The notes beneath the pieces are model-generated. The model did not search any database. It was not told the origin of the DNA and worked only from the letters and a program-made list of their open reading frames with translations. A stretch of DNA of 44,338 nucleotides. Origin: Dehalococcoidia bacterium. GTDB lineage: Bacteria > Chloroflexota > Dehalococcoidia > GIF9 > AB-539-J10. How positions within the stretch are numbered: the stretch's first letter is position 1; each line of letters opens with the position of its first letter. Below are positions 1-7,281 of the stretch, piece after piece. Both the position numbers and the translations under genes were made by a program. The stretch covers positions 1-44,338 of the forward strand of contig JAUWQI010000009.1 of NCBI GenBank assembly GCA_030611085.1, given 5' to 3'.

Positions 1-77
1 ATGCTCTCTTCCGTTACCAGTTTCACTGCTTCTTCCCGAAACTCCTTCGTGTATCTTCCTTGTGGGAGCCTTTTCAT
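1..77 (-). CDS. IS3-family transposase OrfA, N-terminal fragment
   Basis: This is the first 25 codons of a transposase gene, cut by the window edge. The start ATG is at 75-77 and is preceded on the reverse strand by GGAGGTGTCAAA, a strong ribosome binding site at good spacing. The peptide reads MKRLPQGRYTKEFREEAVKL and then VTEE, which matches the opening of the IS3/IS911 OrfA helix-turn-helix domain (the 'Y-T-x-E-F-R-E-E-A-V-x-L' signature). OrfA binds the element ends and, fused to OrfB by frameshifting, forms the DDE transposase. Only the N-terminus is visible, so the subgroup cannot be assigned. Confidence 0.75.
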   Translation of the reverse strand, partial: MKRLPQGRYTKEFREEAVKLVTEES

Positions 78-139
78 TTTGACACCTCCGTCTTTGTATT
101 TTACCTGACTTTGGTGTCCATTAAACCCATCCTACCTCA
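1..139 (-). mobile_element. End of an IS3-family insertion sequence (partial)
   Basis: The left edge of the window holds the terminus of an insertion element. The reverse strand carries the start of an IS3-type OrfA transposase, and the helicase reading frame at 137-1348 stops abruptly where this sequence begins. The inner boundary is placed at 137-139, because the stop codon TGA and following bases (TGAGGTAGGATGGG on the reverse strand) start with TG as IS3-family ends usually do. The boundary is inferred: the other end of the element and its target-site duplication lie outside the window. Confidence 0.7.
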
Positions 140-1348
140 AATATCCTGCATTAACCGCTCGTAGCGGCTTCTTCGGATAACATTGCCATCTTCATCCCGT
201 CTGCCCCTGATGTTATTTCGGAAATTATGCGATTCATCGATGACAACCAGATCGTAGTTGCCCCAGTTGATGGTGGCGAGATTGATATCGCCGGTCCAAC
301 CGCCGTCACGACTTAGATCAGTGTGCGACAGGACAGTATAAGAGAAGCGATCATTAACGAATAAGTTGAGTTCACTGTTGTTTTGTGCTTGATAAACGGT
401 CCAGTTCTCGCGTAATTTCTTTGGGCACAATACTAGAACTTTATGATTGAGTAATTCAAAGTACTTGATGATTGCTAATGCTTCGAAGGTTTTACCGAGA
501 CCTACGCTATCGGCAATGATACATCCGTTATGCCTGAGGATCTTGTTGATAGCCCCCTTAACACCGTCTTTTTGAAATTCGAATAGATAATTCCAAATGT
601 CGGTGTCGACTATCTGGCTTTTCTCGCTAAGTAAGTCGGCTCTTGCCTGATCATCTAAGTACTGCTCAAAAATGTGAAATAGCGTCTTGTAGTAGATAAA
701 CTCCGGCGAATGATTCTGGTACAGTTGCTCAAGGTAAAGGAGCACTTCCTGTTTAACGTCCTGTACTAAGTTCATATCACTCCAGAGTTCATCGAACCAT
801 GCCTTGATGTCGCGGCGATCTCTGTTGCTGTCAACTTCGAGGTTAAGCTCGATGTTGTTCCCAGCAGAACCTAGACCGAGCCCTCTAACGGTGAAATTGG
901 AGCTGCCCATAATAGCATGCTCAACCTCGTTGTGGGCTATGTGATACATCTTACCGTGGAGCAGATTCGATTGCTTGACCGACCTGATCTCAACCTTGCC
1001 TTGAATCCACTGAGCGCATTCTTCAGCGATACGTTTTTGCTGCAACCGATTTGCCAGTTCTAGCGTATCATCTTCGATCCTGAACGCTTTCTTATCAGTT
1101 CTATCGGGATCAAGTGACTTGATAAACCGAGGCTCCCCGAAGAGAAAGTTGAGGCTTTCGATATCAGCAAGATACTGTTTTAGGGCTTCGAACGCATATA
1201 TAGTAAAGTAAGCGGAAACGATTGATAGAGTTGAGCCTTCCTGAATCCTGGCTTTCAGGAAATCGCCAACATTGCCTCGCTGGTAATTGTCTCTGATTCC
1301 CGATAGCGGCACAGCAGAATTACCAGAAGACGTGCTACCTAGACTCAT
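137..1348 (-). pseudogene. PLD-domain/SNF2-type helicase, truncated by IS insertion
   Basis: The N-terminal 403 residues belong to a large helicase of a type normally around 1,000 residues. Residues 30-215 resemble a phospholipase-D-like domain, with the HxK motif in 'LLHGKMY' and a following 'GSSNFT'. From about residue 265 a superfamily 2 helicase core begins: Walker A 'DSVGLGKT' and motif II 'VVIDESHNF'. The frame ends at 'RLMQDI' exactly where IS sequence starts, so motifs III-VI are missing and ATPase-driven translocation should be lost. GGGGGAAAG precedes the ATG at 1348. Proteins of this build often occur in restriction and phage-defence loci, but no methylase or nuclease partner is visible here. 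Domain calls are confident; the defence role is inferred. Confidence 0.8.
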
Positions 1349-1505
1349 AGGCTTTCCCCCAAATAATCCAATAAGAAGATGCTTCTAGCTACTTTATTCT
1401 TACACTCCATTATAGTGTTGTTCGCTTTTATATGCAATTGGATCAAACAGGAGCTCACTTTGTTGAGTCGTCACCACTCACTAAACCCTCTATACACTTC
1501 CGAAA

Positions 1506-2003
1506 ATGGCTGGTTATAATATAGGGGTAATGCAGAAGATAACTTGGAAGTGCCTGTGCTCTATCTGCCAGCGCCCTATACAACGAGGTAAGCCAACTCT
1601 TCTTTTCGCCATAGATAGACCTATGCTCTTGGGGATTTGTCATTCCACCTGCGGCTACAGCCGGTACAAATATGGCCATTTTCAGATGTGCCCGCCCAAT
1701 TATCTTTCCGATGAACAAATCTCGTTCCTGGTGCAATTCTACTACAGGCTTTACACCCTTCCGGGTGGACAGGAGCCTAACCGAGAACTACGATGGTGTT
1801 TGTCCAACTTACTCAGCGATTACCCAACCTCAATGGTCAGCCCGATGGCATCTTTGCTTAGGCTTCTGGATGAGCATAAACGCTGGCATCACGAGTGGTT
1901 ATATAACGGTGACCTGGAAATAGATTTCCTGCGCCTTCTTGGGGAGATTCAAAAAGCAGCCAGAGAGAATCCAGTAGGGCTTGAATTTGACTTCCGGACT
2001 TGA
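1506..2003 (+). CDS. Hypothetical protein with Cys/His zinc-binding motif
   Basis: This 165-residue protein is not one I recognise. Its N-terminal third has a CxxC pair ('CSICQRP') followed about 30 residues later by 'CHSTC', a spacing compatible with one structural zinc. The rest is a probable helical region with no membrane segment. Two starts are possible: ATG 1506, which has no ribosome binding site, and ATG 1530, which has AGGGG very close upstream. The opposite-strand frame (1455-1736) lacks recognisable features, so the plus strand is preferred. It is divergent from the broken helicase and does not look like part of an operon. Confidence 0.5.
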   Translation: MAGYNIGVMQKITWKCLCSICQRPIQRGKPTLLFAIDRPMLLGICHSTCGYSRYKYGHFQMCPPNYLSDEQISFLVQFYYRLYTLPGGQEPNRELRWCLSNLLSDYPTSMVSPMASLLRLLDEHKRWHHEWLYNGDLEIDFLRLLGEIQKAARENPVGLEFDFRT

Positions 2004-2079
2004 GCGATTTCTCGTGTACGGTGGATCATACACGTACCGCTACACAATCGCCTGTTTTGTATAATCGGGCAACTGGCCT

Positions 2080-2090
2080 CCCCCCCCCCC
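2080..2090. repeat. Poly-C tract (11 C)
   Basis: A homopolymer of 11 cytosines lies in the gap between the hypothetical gene ending at 2003 and the vapC end at 2155. It is not inside a reading frame that I believe. Such tracts are prone to slippage and to sequencing error. No other signal was recognised in 2004-2154. Confidence 0.9.
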
Positions 2091-2154
2091 GAAAGTAGGA
2101 CCACCTCTTTTACAATTCCTAGCTGTTTCTTCTCTTGGCTTCACTGAACCTTCA

Positions 2155-2562
2155 CTACTTAATCCACTCGATTTTTACCTTCCCCTCCAAATTTTGGAAT
2201 TCAGTATCTCCAGTAAGAAGGCAAGCTCCAAGTTTTTGTGAGGTGGCGGCAGCAAAGGCATCTGCCAAGGAGAAGGGGTGTTGAGCTTTGAGCTGTCCTG
2301 CCATTTTAGCCATATCTTCGTCAGCAAGCACAACATTTAGCCCCCAATCCTTCAAACTTGTAATCAGAATCTCAGCATCTTCGTATCCTTTTTCTCGCAT
2401 CACAATATAATATACCTCACAGAGATTTACCGCCGATATGTATCCAATAGCTTGTTTATTGTGTGTCTTGAGAAGATATTCTTTTACTCGATTGGAGCCT
2501 GGCTCGCCTTTGAGAAAGCTGAGGATGGCAAAGCTATCAAAGACTATGGAGTTTTGCTTCAT
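2155..2562 (-). CDS. vapC: VapC-type PIN-domain toxin
   Basis: A PIN-domain ribonuclease of 135 residues, the toxin of a type II toxin-antitoxin pair. The acidic active-site residues are visible: Asp in 'IVFDSFAIL', Glu in 'NLCEVYY', Asp in 'SLADAFAAA' and the final 'LLTGDTEF'. VapC toxins cut tRNA or rRNA. I chose ATG 2562 over the upstream GTG at 2580 because GGAGAAAG precedes it at ideal spacing and the PIN fold begins right after it. The gene overlaps the 3' end of the antitoxin gene by 26 nt, typical of coupled translation in these pairs. Confidence 0.88.
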   Translation of the reverse strand: MKQNSIVFDSFAILSFLKGEPGSNRVKEYLLKTHNKQAIGYISAVNLCEVYYIVMREKGYEDAEILITSLKDWGLNVVLADEDMAKMAGQLKAQHPFSLADAFAAATSQKLGACLLTGDTEFQNLEGKVKIEWIK

Positions 2563-2788
2563 GCTCTTTCTCCAAACCACGGGCTTCTTTTAGTAAATCT
2601 GAAACTGATTTCTTTGTCTTCAGCCATCCCTGTGCTCTCTCGACAGAAAGAACTTTGAGAGGGATGAGTCGTATTTCTCCTTCAGAGTCTCGGACTAAAA
2701 ACTTCTGCCCTGGCTGAATATTATATTTTTTCCTTATATCAGCAGGTATGACAACCTGGCCTTTTCTCGTAATAGTAGTCTCTTTCAT
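2537..2788 (-). CDS. vapB: AbrB/MazE-family antitoxin (VapB-type)
   Basis: An 83-residue swapped-hairpin AbrB protein. The N-terminal half reads 'TTITRKGQVVIPADIRKKY', the hallmark of SpoVT/AbrB DNA-binding antitoxins, and the C-terminal half is a charged tail likely to wrap the PIN toxin encoded just downstream. Such antitoxins neutralise VapC and repress their own operon. The upstream region (2827-2860) carries a strong promoter with a palindrome over its -10 box, which fits autoregulation. Confidence 0.88.
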   Translation of the reverse strand: MKETTITRKGQVVIPADIRKKYNIQPGQKFLVRDSEGEIRLIPLKVLSVERAQGWLKTKKSVSDLLKEARGLEKEHEAKLHSL

Positions 2789-2831
2789 CCTGTTACCCTT
2801 GTGGCTTACTTATGGTAAATGTATTACTTAC

Positions 2832-2860
2832 ATTGTAAGGTAAGCCTTTAGCGGAGTCAA
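2832..2860 (-). promoter_or_regulatory. vapBC promoter with overlapping operator
   Basis: Reading the reverse strand, TTGACT (2860-2855), a 17-nt spacer and TACAAT (2837-2832) form a near-consensus sigma-70 promoter 44 nt upstream of the antitoxin start. The 13-bp palindrome CTTACATTGTAAG (2827-2839) covers the -10 box, exactly where a repressing antitoxin would sit. Both elements are read directly; the assignment as autoregulatory operator is inference. The rest of the 2789-3101 gap shows nothing else recognisable. Confidence 0.7.
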
Positions 2861-3101
2861 TTGTTTTTGTTCTCATATTACCTCCACCATGCCAAATCCG
2901 GCGGAGTTGTTTTCTCCGAAGCCAGCTTCATAGCCTAGCTCGATGAGTGGAGTGCTTCCCTGAGCTATGAAATGCATAAACCAACCACGAATTTTTATCC
3001 CTTTGTAATCCAAAAGTTTGGATTGGGGTGCTTGGGAAGGGCAAAGTTACACAGGCTTTGGTTTAGTGGCATCAAAGATTTACTGAAATAGCTGCCTTAT
3101 C

Positions 3102-5030
3102 CTACAACGCTTGAGCAACATCAAATCCTTCAGCTATGGCTTCCATTATCTTCCGAGGCTGGAGGGCATCTCCAATGAGCTTAACTTCAGGAACTTTACT
3201 CTGTAAAGATTTAAGGAGAGCAGTGTTCGGTTTAAAGCCAGTAGCAATCACAATGGTATCTGTCTCAATGGTTTTCTTTTCCCTTCCTGGGATAAGCAAA
3301 TGCACTGTCTTCTCCTCTATCTTTTCATAGTTCACTCCGCTTATCATAGTGATACCTTTTTTTGTCAGTGTATCGAGATATATTTCCCTAAAGACTGGCA
3401 TCATGCTTGCGCCTATTTTGGGCTCCAGGGTAGCAATAGTTACTTTTCTCCCCTTTTCTGCCAAAAAATCGGCGGTCTCACAACCCACCATCTCTCCGCC
3501 GATAACAAAAACCTTTTCACCTACTTCAACTTTCCCCATAAGCACATCCTCGAAGGAGACTGCGTTAGTTTTGTCAAGGCCAGGGATTTCAGGAATGAAG
3601 GGCTCTCCGCCACAAGCGATAATAACCGCATCGGGTCGAATATCCTGTATCAGAGAGGCATCAGCCTCCTCATTCAGCCTTATTTGAATGTTCAGCTTTT
3701 TAACCTGAGTGCTAAGGCAATCTATTAATTTTGTGATATTCTCCTTGCCTGGAGGGATAGCGGCAAGAACCATCCGACCCCCAAGGTAAGGCCTTTTTTC
3801 CAAAAGGGTTACTTCATAGCCTCGCTCTGCTGCTATTCTTGCTGCCTCCATTCCTGCCGGCCCTCCACCGACTATCACTATCCTCTTTCTTTTCTCCACT
3901 AAGGGAATCCGACATTCTCTTTCCCTCCCTGCAGCAGGGTTCACGGCACATTTTAGCCCCTCGCCTTTAAAAATGAGGCTTTCCAAGCAACGGTAGCAAG
4001 AAATACAAGGGACGATATCTTCAAGTCTTCCTTCCGCCACCTTGCGAGGAATTTCGGGGTCGGCGATCAGACCTCGACCAATATTGATAATGTCCGCTTT
4101 CCCCTGCTTGATAGCCCTTGCACCGATCTCGGGGTTAAGGAATCCCACAGCGAACACTGGAACCTGAACTACCTTCTTTATTCCCTCTGCTAAAGGAAGG
4201 AGAAACCCTGGGACTTCCGGGGTATTTATGAAATTATATTTTCCCCAGCCTCGACAAGAAACATCGATAGCGTCAGCGCCAGCTTCCTGAAGTAGCCGAG
4301 CCATTCCTTGAGCTTCTTCTAAGGTGATGCCGCCTTCTATTCCATACTCTTGGGCGTTTATCCTGGGCCAAATGGGAAAGTCTCTTCCCGTTAGTTCCTT
4401 TGCTGCTTTTATGATATCAACTACAATTTTGGCTCTTCCCCTTATATCTCCACCATATTCATCCTGGCGTTTATTAATTGCTGCCGACATAAATTGGGCT
4501 AGCAAGTAAGCGTGAGCAGCATGAATCACTGCTCCATCAAACCCAGCTTTTTTAATCCTCAAAATCCCCTGGGCGAAGTGCTCAATAATCTCCTTGATTC
4601 CATCAATAGTGAGCTCCTCAGGTATCTCTCCCGATCTTCCTGGAATAGGTGAAGGGGCTACTGGCTGACAGCCTATAAGGCTCGAAGGAGCTTCTCTCCC
4701 TCCGTGAATGACTTCCATAGCAGCCATAGCACCATGTTTTTTGATAACTTCGGCTAATTGACTCGCAGCAGGGAGATATTTATCATCATCGATACGGGAA
4801 GTCTTAGAGCTAAGTCTCCCTCGTGGCTCGATGGCAGCTCCCTCCAAAACTATCAGACCGACTCCTCCCTTGGCCCGTTCTTCAATGTAATCTAACATCT
4901 GCCGTGTAGGGAAGCCAGCGCTATCAATGAAACCAGTTCCCATTGGAGGCATTGCTATGCGGTTCTTTAAGGTTATTGTTCCTATCCTGATTGGCTGAAA
5001 CAATATTTCCCGTTCTGTTCTGTTACTCAT
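3102..5030 (-). CDS. FMN/FAD/4Fe-4S NAD(P)H oxidoreductase, old yellow enzyme/2,4-dienoyl-CoA reductase family
   Basis: A 642-residue protein of the 2,4-dienoyl-CoA reductase (FadH)/BaiCD/trimethylamine dehydrogenase family, at the family's usual length. The first ~350 residues are the FMN TIM barrel ('LFQPIRIGTITLKNRIAMPP', 'HAAHAYLLAQF'). A 4Fe-4S site follows in 'CISCYRCLESL...CAVNP' (CxxCxxC plus a distal Cys). Then come an FAD-binding 'IVIVGGGPAGMEAA' and an NAD(P)H-binding 'VFVIGGEMVGCETA'. Hydride passes from NAD(P)H through FAD and the cluster to FMN, which reduces an activated C=C bond. Many acyl-CoA genes are in the window, so an enoyl- or dienoyl-CoA substrate is plausible, but the family is broad and the substrate is not decided. 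AAGGTAAG precedes the ATG. Confidence 0.85.
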   Translation of the reverse strand: MSNRTEREILFQPIRIGTITLKNRIAMPPMGTGFIDSAGFPTRQMLDYIEERAKGGVGLIVLEGAAIEPRGRLSSKTSRIDDDKYLPAASQLAEVIKKHGAMAAMEVIHGGREAPSSLIGCQPVAPSPIPGRSGEIPEELTIDGIKEIIEHFAQGILRIKKAGFDGAVIHAAHAYLLAQFMSAAINKRQDEYGGDIRGRAKIVVDIIKAAKELTGRDFPIWPRINAQEYGIEGGITLEEAQGMARLLQEAGADAIDVSCRGWGKYNFINTPEVPGFLLPLAEGIKKVVQVPVFAVGFLNPEIGARAIKQGKADIINIGRGLIADPEIPRKVAEGRLEDIVPCISCYRCLESLIFKGEGLKCAVNPAAGRERECRIPLVEKRKRIVIVGGGPAGMEAARIAAERGYEVTLLEKRPYLGGRMVLAAIPPGKENITKLIDCLSTQVKKLNIQIRLNEEADASLIQDIRPDAVIIACGGEPFIPEIPGLDKTNAVSFEDVLMGKVEVGEKVFVIGGEMVGCETADFLAEKGRKVTIATLEPKIGASMMPVFREIYLDTLTKKGITMISGVNYEKIEEKTVHLLIPGREKKTIETDTIVIATGFKPNTALLKSLQSKVPEVKLIGDALQPRKIMEAIAEGFDVAQAL

Positions 5031-5313
5031 GCTTACCTTAATTAGCGAGATTCTTATAGAACCAACTTTTAATTTGCCTTACCATAGGGCAGAAGCTTAT
5101 TCTGTAATCTCAGGCCTTCTGAAATTTATCAGATATGTGAATTTTCGTCCAATTCCGCTTACGGGAGCACGCAAGAACAATGGTGAAATAGTTTACAATG
5201 CGGTAATAGGTGAGAGCTTTCATAGGGATAAACAGTTGATTCCGGTGGAATACCGGGGTCACCGGATACTTTATACAATGCCGATAGTCTAGAGGATTGG
5301 TAAAGAAGCTTTA

Positions 5314-5390
5314 TGGCGTCCCTGGAGGGATTCGAACCCACGACCCGCTGCTTAGAAGGCAGCCGCTCTGTCCAACTGAGCTACAGGGAC
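5314..5390 (-). tRNA. tRNA-Arg (UCU)
   Basis: The reverse strand folds as a full cloverleaf. The acceptor pair GTCCCTG/CAGGGAC, the D arm with TAGCTCAGTTGG, the anticodon arm GCTGC-CTTCTAA-GCAGC with anticodon TCT, and the T arm GTGGG-TTCGAAT are all present. The 3' CCA is encoded (complement of 5314-5316). It stands alone between the oxidoreductase and the FmdB-like gene. In the stretch 5031-5313 I see no convincing gene; it should hold the promoter of the oxidoreductase. Confidence 0.96.
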
Positions 5391-5477
5391 AAGCGAATTA
5401 AATGTAGCATGACGCGGATTGTTTAGTAAAGCAGTAATAAATATGGACTTTGGCTTCCTTGCCACAGACAGGGCACT

Positions 5478-5732
5478 TCACGGCTTTTTATCCCCGTTAT
5501 CCATTTCTTTTTCCTTTTCCCTTAGCCCTTTAGCGTTGAACTTTGCCGCGCTCGCCTCTCTAGAATCAGTAATATAAAATCCTGGTCCTTTGAATAAGAT
5601 GGGCACAGGAGAAAAAAGGCGCTGGGAAACTCCCTGGCATACAGGACAAACAGCCATCGGCTTATCGCTAAAGCTTTGCCTTAATTCAAATTCGTGTTTG
5701 CAATTCAAGCATTGATACTCATAAATAGGCAT
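5478..5732 (-). CDS. FmdB-family zinc ribbon protein
   Basis: An 84-residue protein that opens 'MPIYEYQCLNCKHEFELRQS', the FmdB regulatory-protein signature, with a second knuckle 'CPVCQG' completing a zinc ribbon at residues 8-36. The C-terminal half is charged and low in complexity. The family is named after a putative regulator of formamidase, but its biochemical role is unsettled. GAAGGAGA precedes the ATG. It lies 12 nt downstream of the other small zinc protein gene (5745-6074), so the two are probably co-transcribed. Confidence 0.85.
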   Translation of the reverse strand: MPIYEYQCLNCKHEFELRQSFSDKPMAVCPVCQGVSQRLFSPVPILFKGPGFYITDSREASAAKFNAKGLREKEKEMDNGDKKP

Positions 5733-5744
5733 TTATATTCTCCT

Positions 5745-6074
5745 TCACTCTATAGGTGGCGTTATTATTCCTTCCTCTGGAGGTGGCGTTACTTCCTCCT
5801 CTGGAGATGGTGTTATTACTTCTCCCTCTGGAGATGGTGTTATTACTTCCCCCTCTGGAGATGGCGTTACTTCTTCCTCTGGAGTTTCTTCTTCTACTTT
5901 GCTCTCCTTCACCTTAAAGTCCCCATCCAAATCCGCGGTGCCTACTTCAAATGCAGGCGTATGGGCATGTAATACATGCTCATTCCAGCAGTAAGCATGC
6001 ACATAAGCTCCACAGGAACAATGGAAAACAACCCTATCAAAAAGCAACGGATTCCCACAAACAGCGCAGTTCAT
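5745..6074 (-). CDS. Small zinc-finger protein with acidic Pro-Glu repeat tail
   Basis: A 109-residue protein in two parts. Residues 1-35 hold several Cys and His ('MNCAVCGNPLLF', 'FHCSCGAYVHAYCWNEHVLHAH'), resembling a RING/B-box-like or zinc-ribbon knuckle. The remainder is an acidic tail that repeats a nine-residue unit close to EVITPSPEG about four times; the DNA repeats with a 27-bp period at 5755-5882. GGAGGT precedes the ATG. The gene forms a pair with the FmdB-like gene. I do not recognise a named family, and the repeat number may vary between strains. Confidence 0.7.
   Translation of the reverse strand: MNCAVCGNPLLFDRVVFHCSCGAYVHAYCWNEHVLHAHTPAFEVGTADLDGDFKVKESKVEEETPEEEVTPSPEGEVITPSPEGEVITPSPEEEVTPPPEEGIITPPIE
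5755..5882. repeat. 27-bp in-frame tandem repeat
   Basis: About four imperfect copies of a 27-bp unit with the core CTCTGGAGATGGTGTTATTA (plus strand). They encode the nine-residue Pro/Glu-rich repeat in the tail of the gene at 5745-6074. Because the unit length is a multiple of three, changes in copy number would keep the frame. Confidence 0.75.
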
Positions 6075-6156
6075 TTAATAATTACCTCCCATTTTTAGCA
6101 CTCTCAATCCCAAAGTGCTAATTATATCCAGATTGTAAGATTTCATCAAATTTTGT

Positions 6157-6186
6157 TTGACAATTTACCTTTCCACTAGTTAATAT
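6157..6186 (+). promoter_or_regulatory. Candidate promoter of the forward housekeeping block
   Basis: TTGACA (6157-6162) is a perfect -35 box. TAATAT (6181-6186) follows after 18 nt as a 4/6 match to the -10 box. Transcription would begin near 6193, just before the preferred start codon at 6197, giving a very short leader. The -35 is clear; the -10 is weaker. Confidence 0.45.
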
Positions 6187-6196
6187 GGAAGTCTTC

Positions 6197-7234
6197 ATGA
6201 GCTTAAGCGATGTTGTACCCCAACTTTTCCCTTTCTACCATGATAAAGTAGAAGCTGAATTAAAAGGGATTATTAACAGCAATCCTTCGCTCCTCCTTGG
6301 CATGTTGCGGTATCACATGGGTTGGCAGGATGAGCACGGTCATCCTTGTTATGAAAAATCAGGCAAATTTATTCGCCCGATTCTTTGTCTCCTTAGTTGT
6401 GAAGTGGTGGGGGGAGAGACACGGCAAATATTACCTGCCGCTGCAGCTGTGGAGCTTATTCACGAGTTCTCTTTAATCCACGATGATATCGAGGATGCTA
6501 GCAATGAGCGCCATCATCGCCCTACTGTGTGGAAGCTATGGGGCCAGCCACAAGCTATAAATTCCGGAGATTGCATGCTCTCTCTGGCTTGTTTAGCCTT
6601 AGTTAAACTAAAAGAGAGTGGGATAGCTGATAAGAAAATCATAGGCTCTACTCAAATGCTAGCTGAAGCTTGTCTTCAGCTTTGTGAGGGTCAATACCTG
6701 GATATCGACTATGAAGGCCGCTTTGATGTTACTATTGAGGATTATCTTAGTATGATAGCGAAGAAAACAGCAAAATTGATAGCGGTATCAACTTCCTTAG
6801 GGACATACTTGGGCACTGAGGATGAAAAGTTGGTGAACTATCTCTATCAATTCGGTAAGGAACTGGGCATGGTCTATCAAATTCACGATGACATATTGGA
6901 TATTTGGGGTGTAAGGGGAAAAACGGGCAAATCCATAAGGAGCGATATTTCACAGAAAAAGAAGACTTTGCCCGTGGTTTATGGATTGCAGAATAGCAAG
7001 GGTGAAGTTAGGCGCAGGCTTGAGGAAATTTACTTACAGGAACATATTCAGGGCGAGGATTTGTTTGAGGTGATGAGGATTCTGGAACAATTGGGCGCCA
7101 GGGATTATTCCCAGAACTTAGCCAAGCAATATTATCACCAAGCTTTGGCACAGCTTGAGGCTACCGGCCTTGCTTCACAAAATCTAGGTCCCTTGAAGGA
7201 AATAGCACGCTTCTTCTTGGAACGTGATTATTAG
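6197..7234 (+). CDS. Polyprenyl (geranylgeranyl/oligoprenyl) diphosphate synthase
   Basis: A trans-prenyltransferase of about 345 residues that adds isopentenyl diphosphate to an allylic diphosphate. Both aspartate-rich motifs are present: the first as 'HDDIEDASNERHHRP' and the second as 'IHDDILDIWG', with 'GKFIRPILCLL' ahead of them. The product (C15, C20 or longer) cannot be read off safely. Start choice: ATG 6185 would overlap the -10 box of the candidate promoter, whereas ATG 6197 has GGAAG at suitable spacing, so 6197 is preferred. It opens a forward run of core genes and may serve quinone or lipid synthesis. Confidence 0.88.
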   Translation: MSLSDVVPQLFPFYHDKVEAELKGIINSNPSLLLGMLRYHMGWQDEHGHPCYEKSGKFIRPILCLLSCEVVGGETRQILPAAAAVELIHEFSLIHDDIEDASNERHHRPTVWKLWGQPQAINSGDCMLSLACLALVKLKESGIADKKIIGSTQMLAEACLQLCEGQYLDIDYEGRFDVTIEDYLSMIAKKTAKLIAVSTSLGTYLGTEDEKLVNYLYQFGKELGMVYQIHDDILDIWGVRGKTGKSIRSDISQKKKTLPVVYGLQNSKGEVRRRLEEIYLQEHIQGEDLFEVMRILEQLGARDYSQNLAKQYYHQALAQLEATGLASQNLGPLKEIARFFLERDY

Positions 7235-7281
7235 AGCGCTCCCCAGAAACCTGGGTTCTCTAGGTTTAATTAGGAGAGAAA

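Noticed and set aside
1455-1736. 93-residue reverse ORF
   Set aside because: It overlaps the plus-strand frame with the Cys/His motif, and shows no motif of its own.
5029-5292. 87-residue forward ORF between the oxidoreductase and tRNA-Arg
   Set aside because: It starts inside the oxidoreductase start region, has no ribosome binding site or recognised motif, and occupies the space expected for that gene's promoter.
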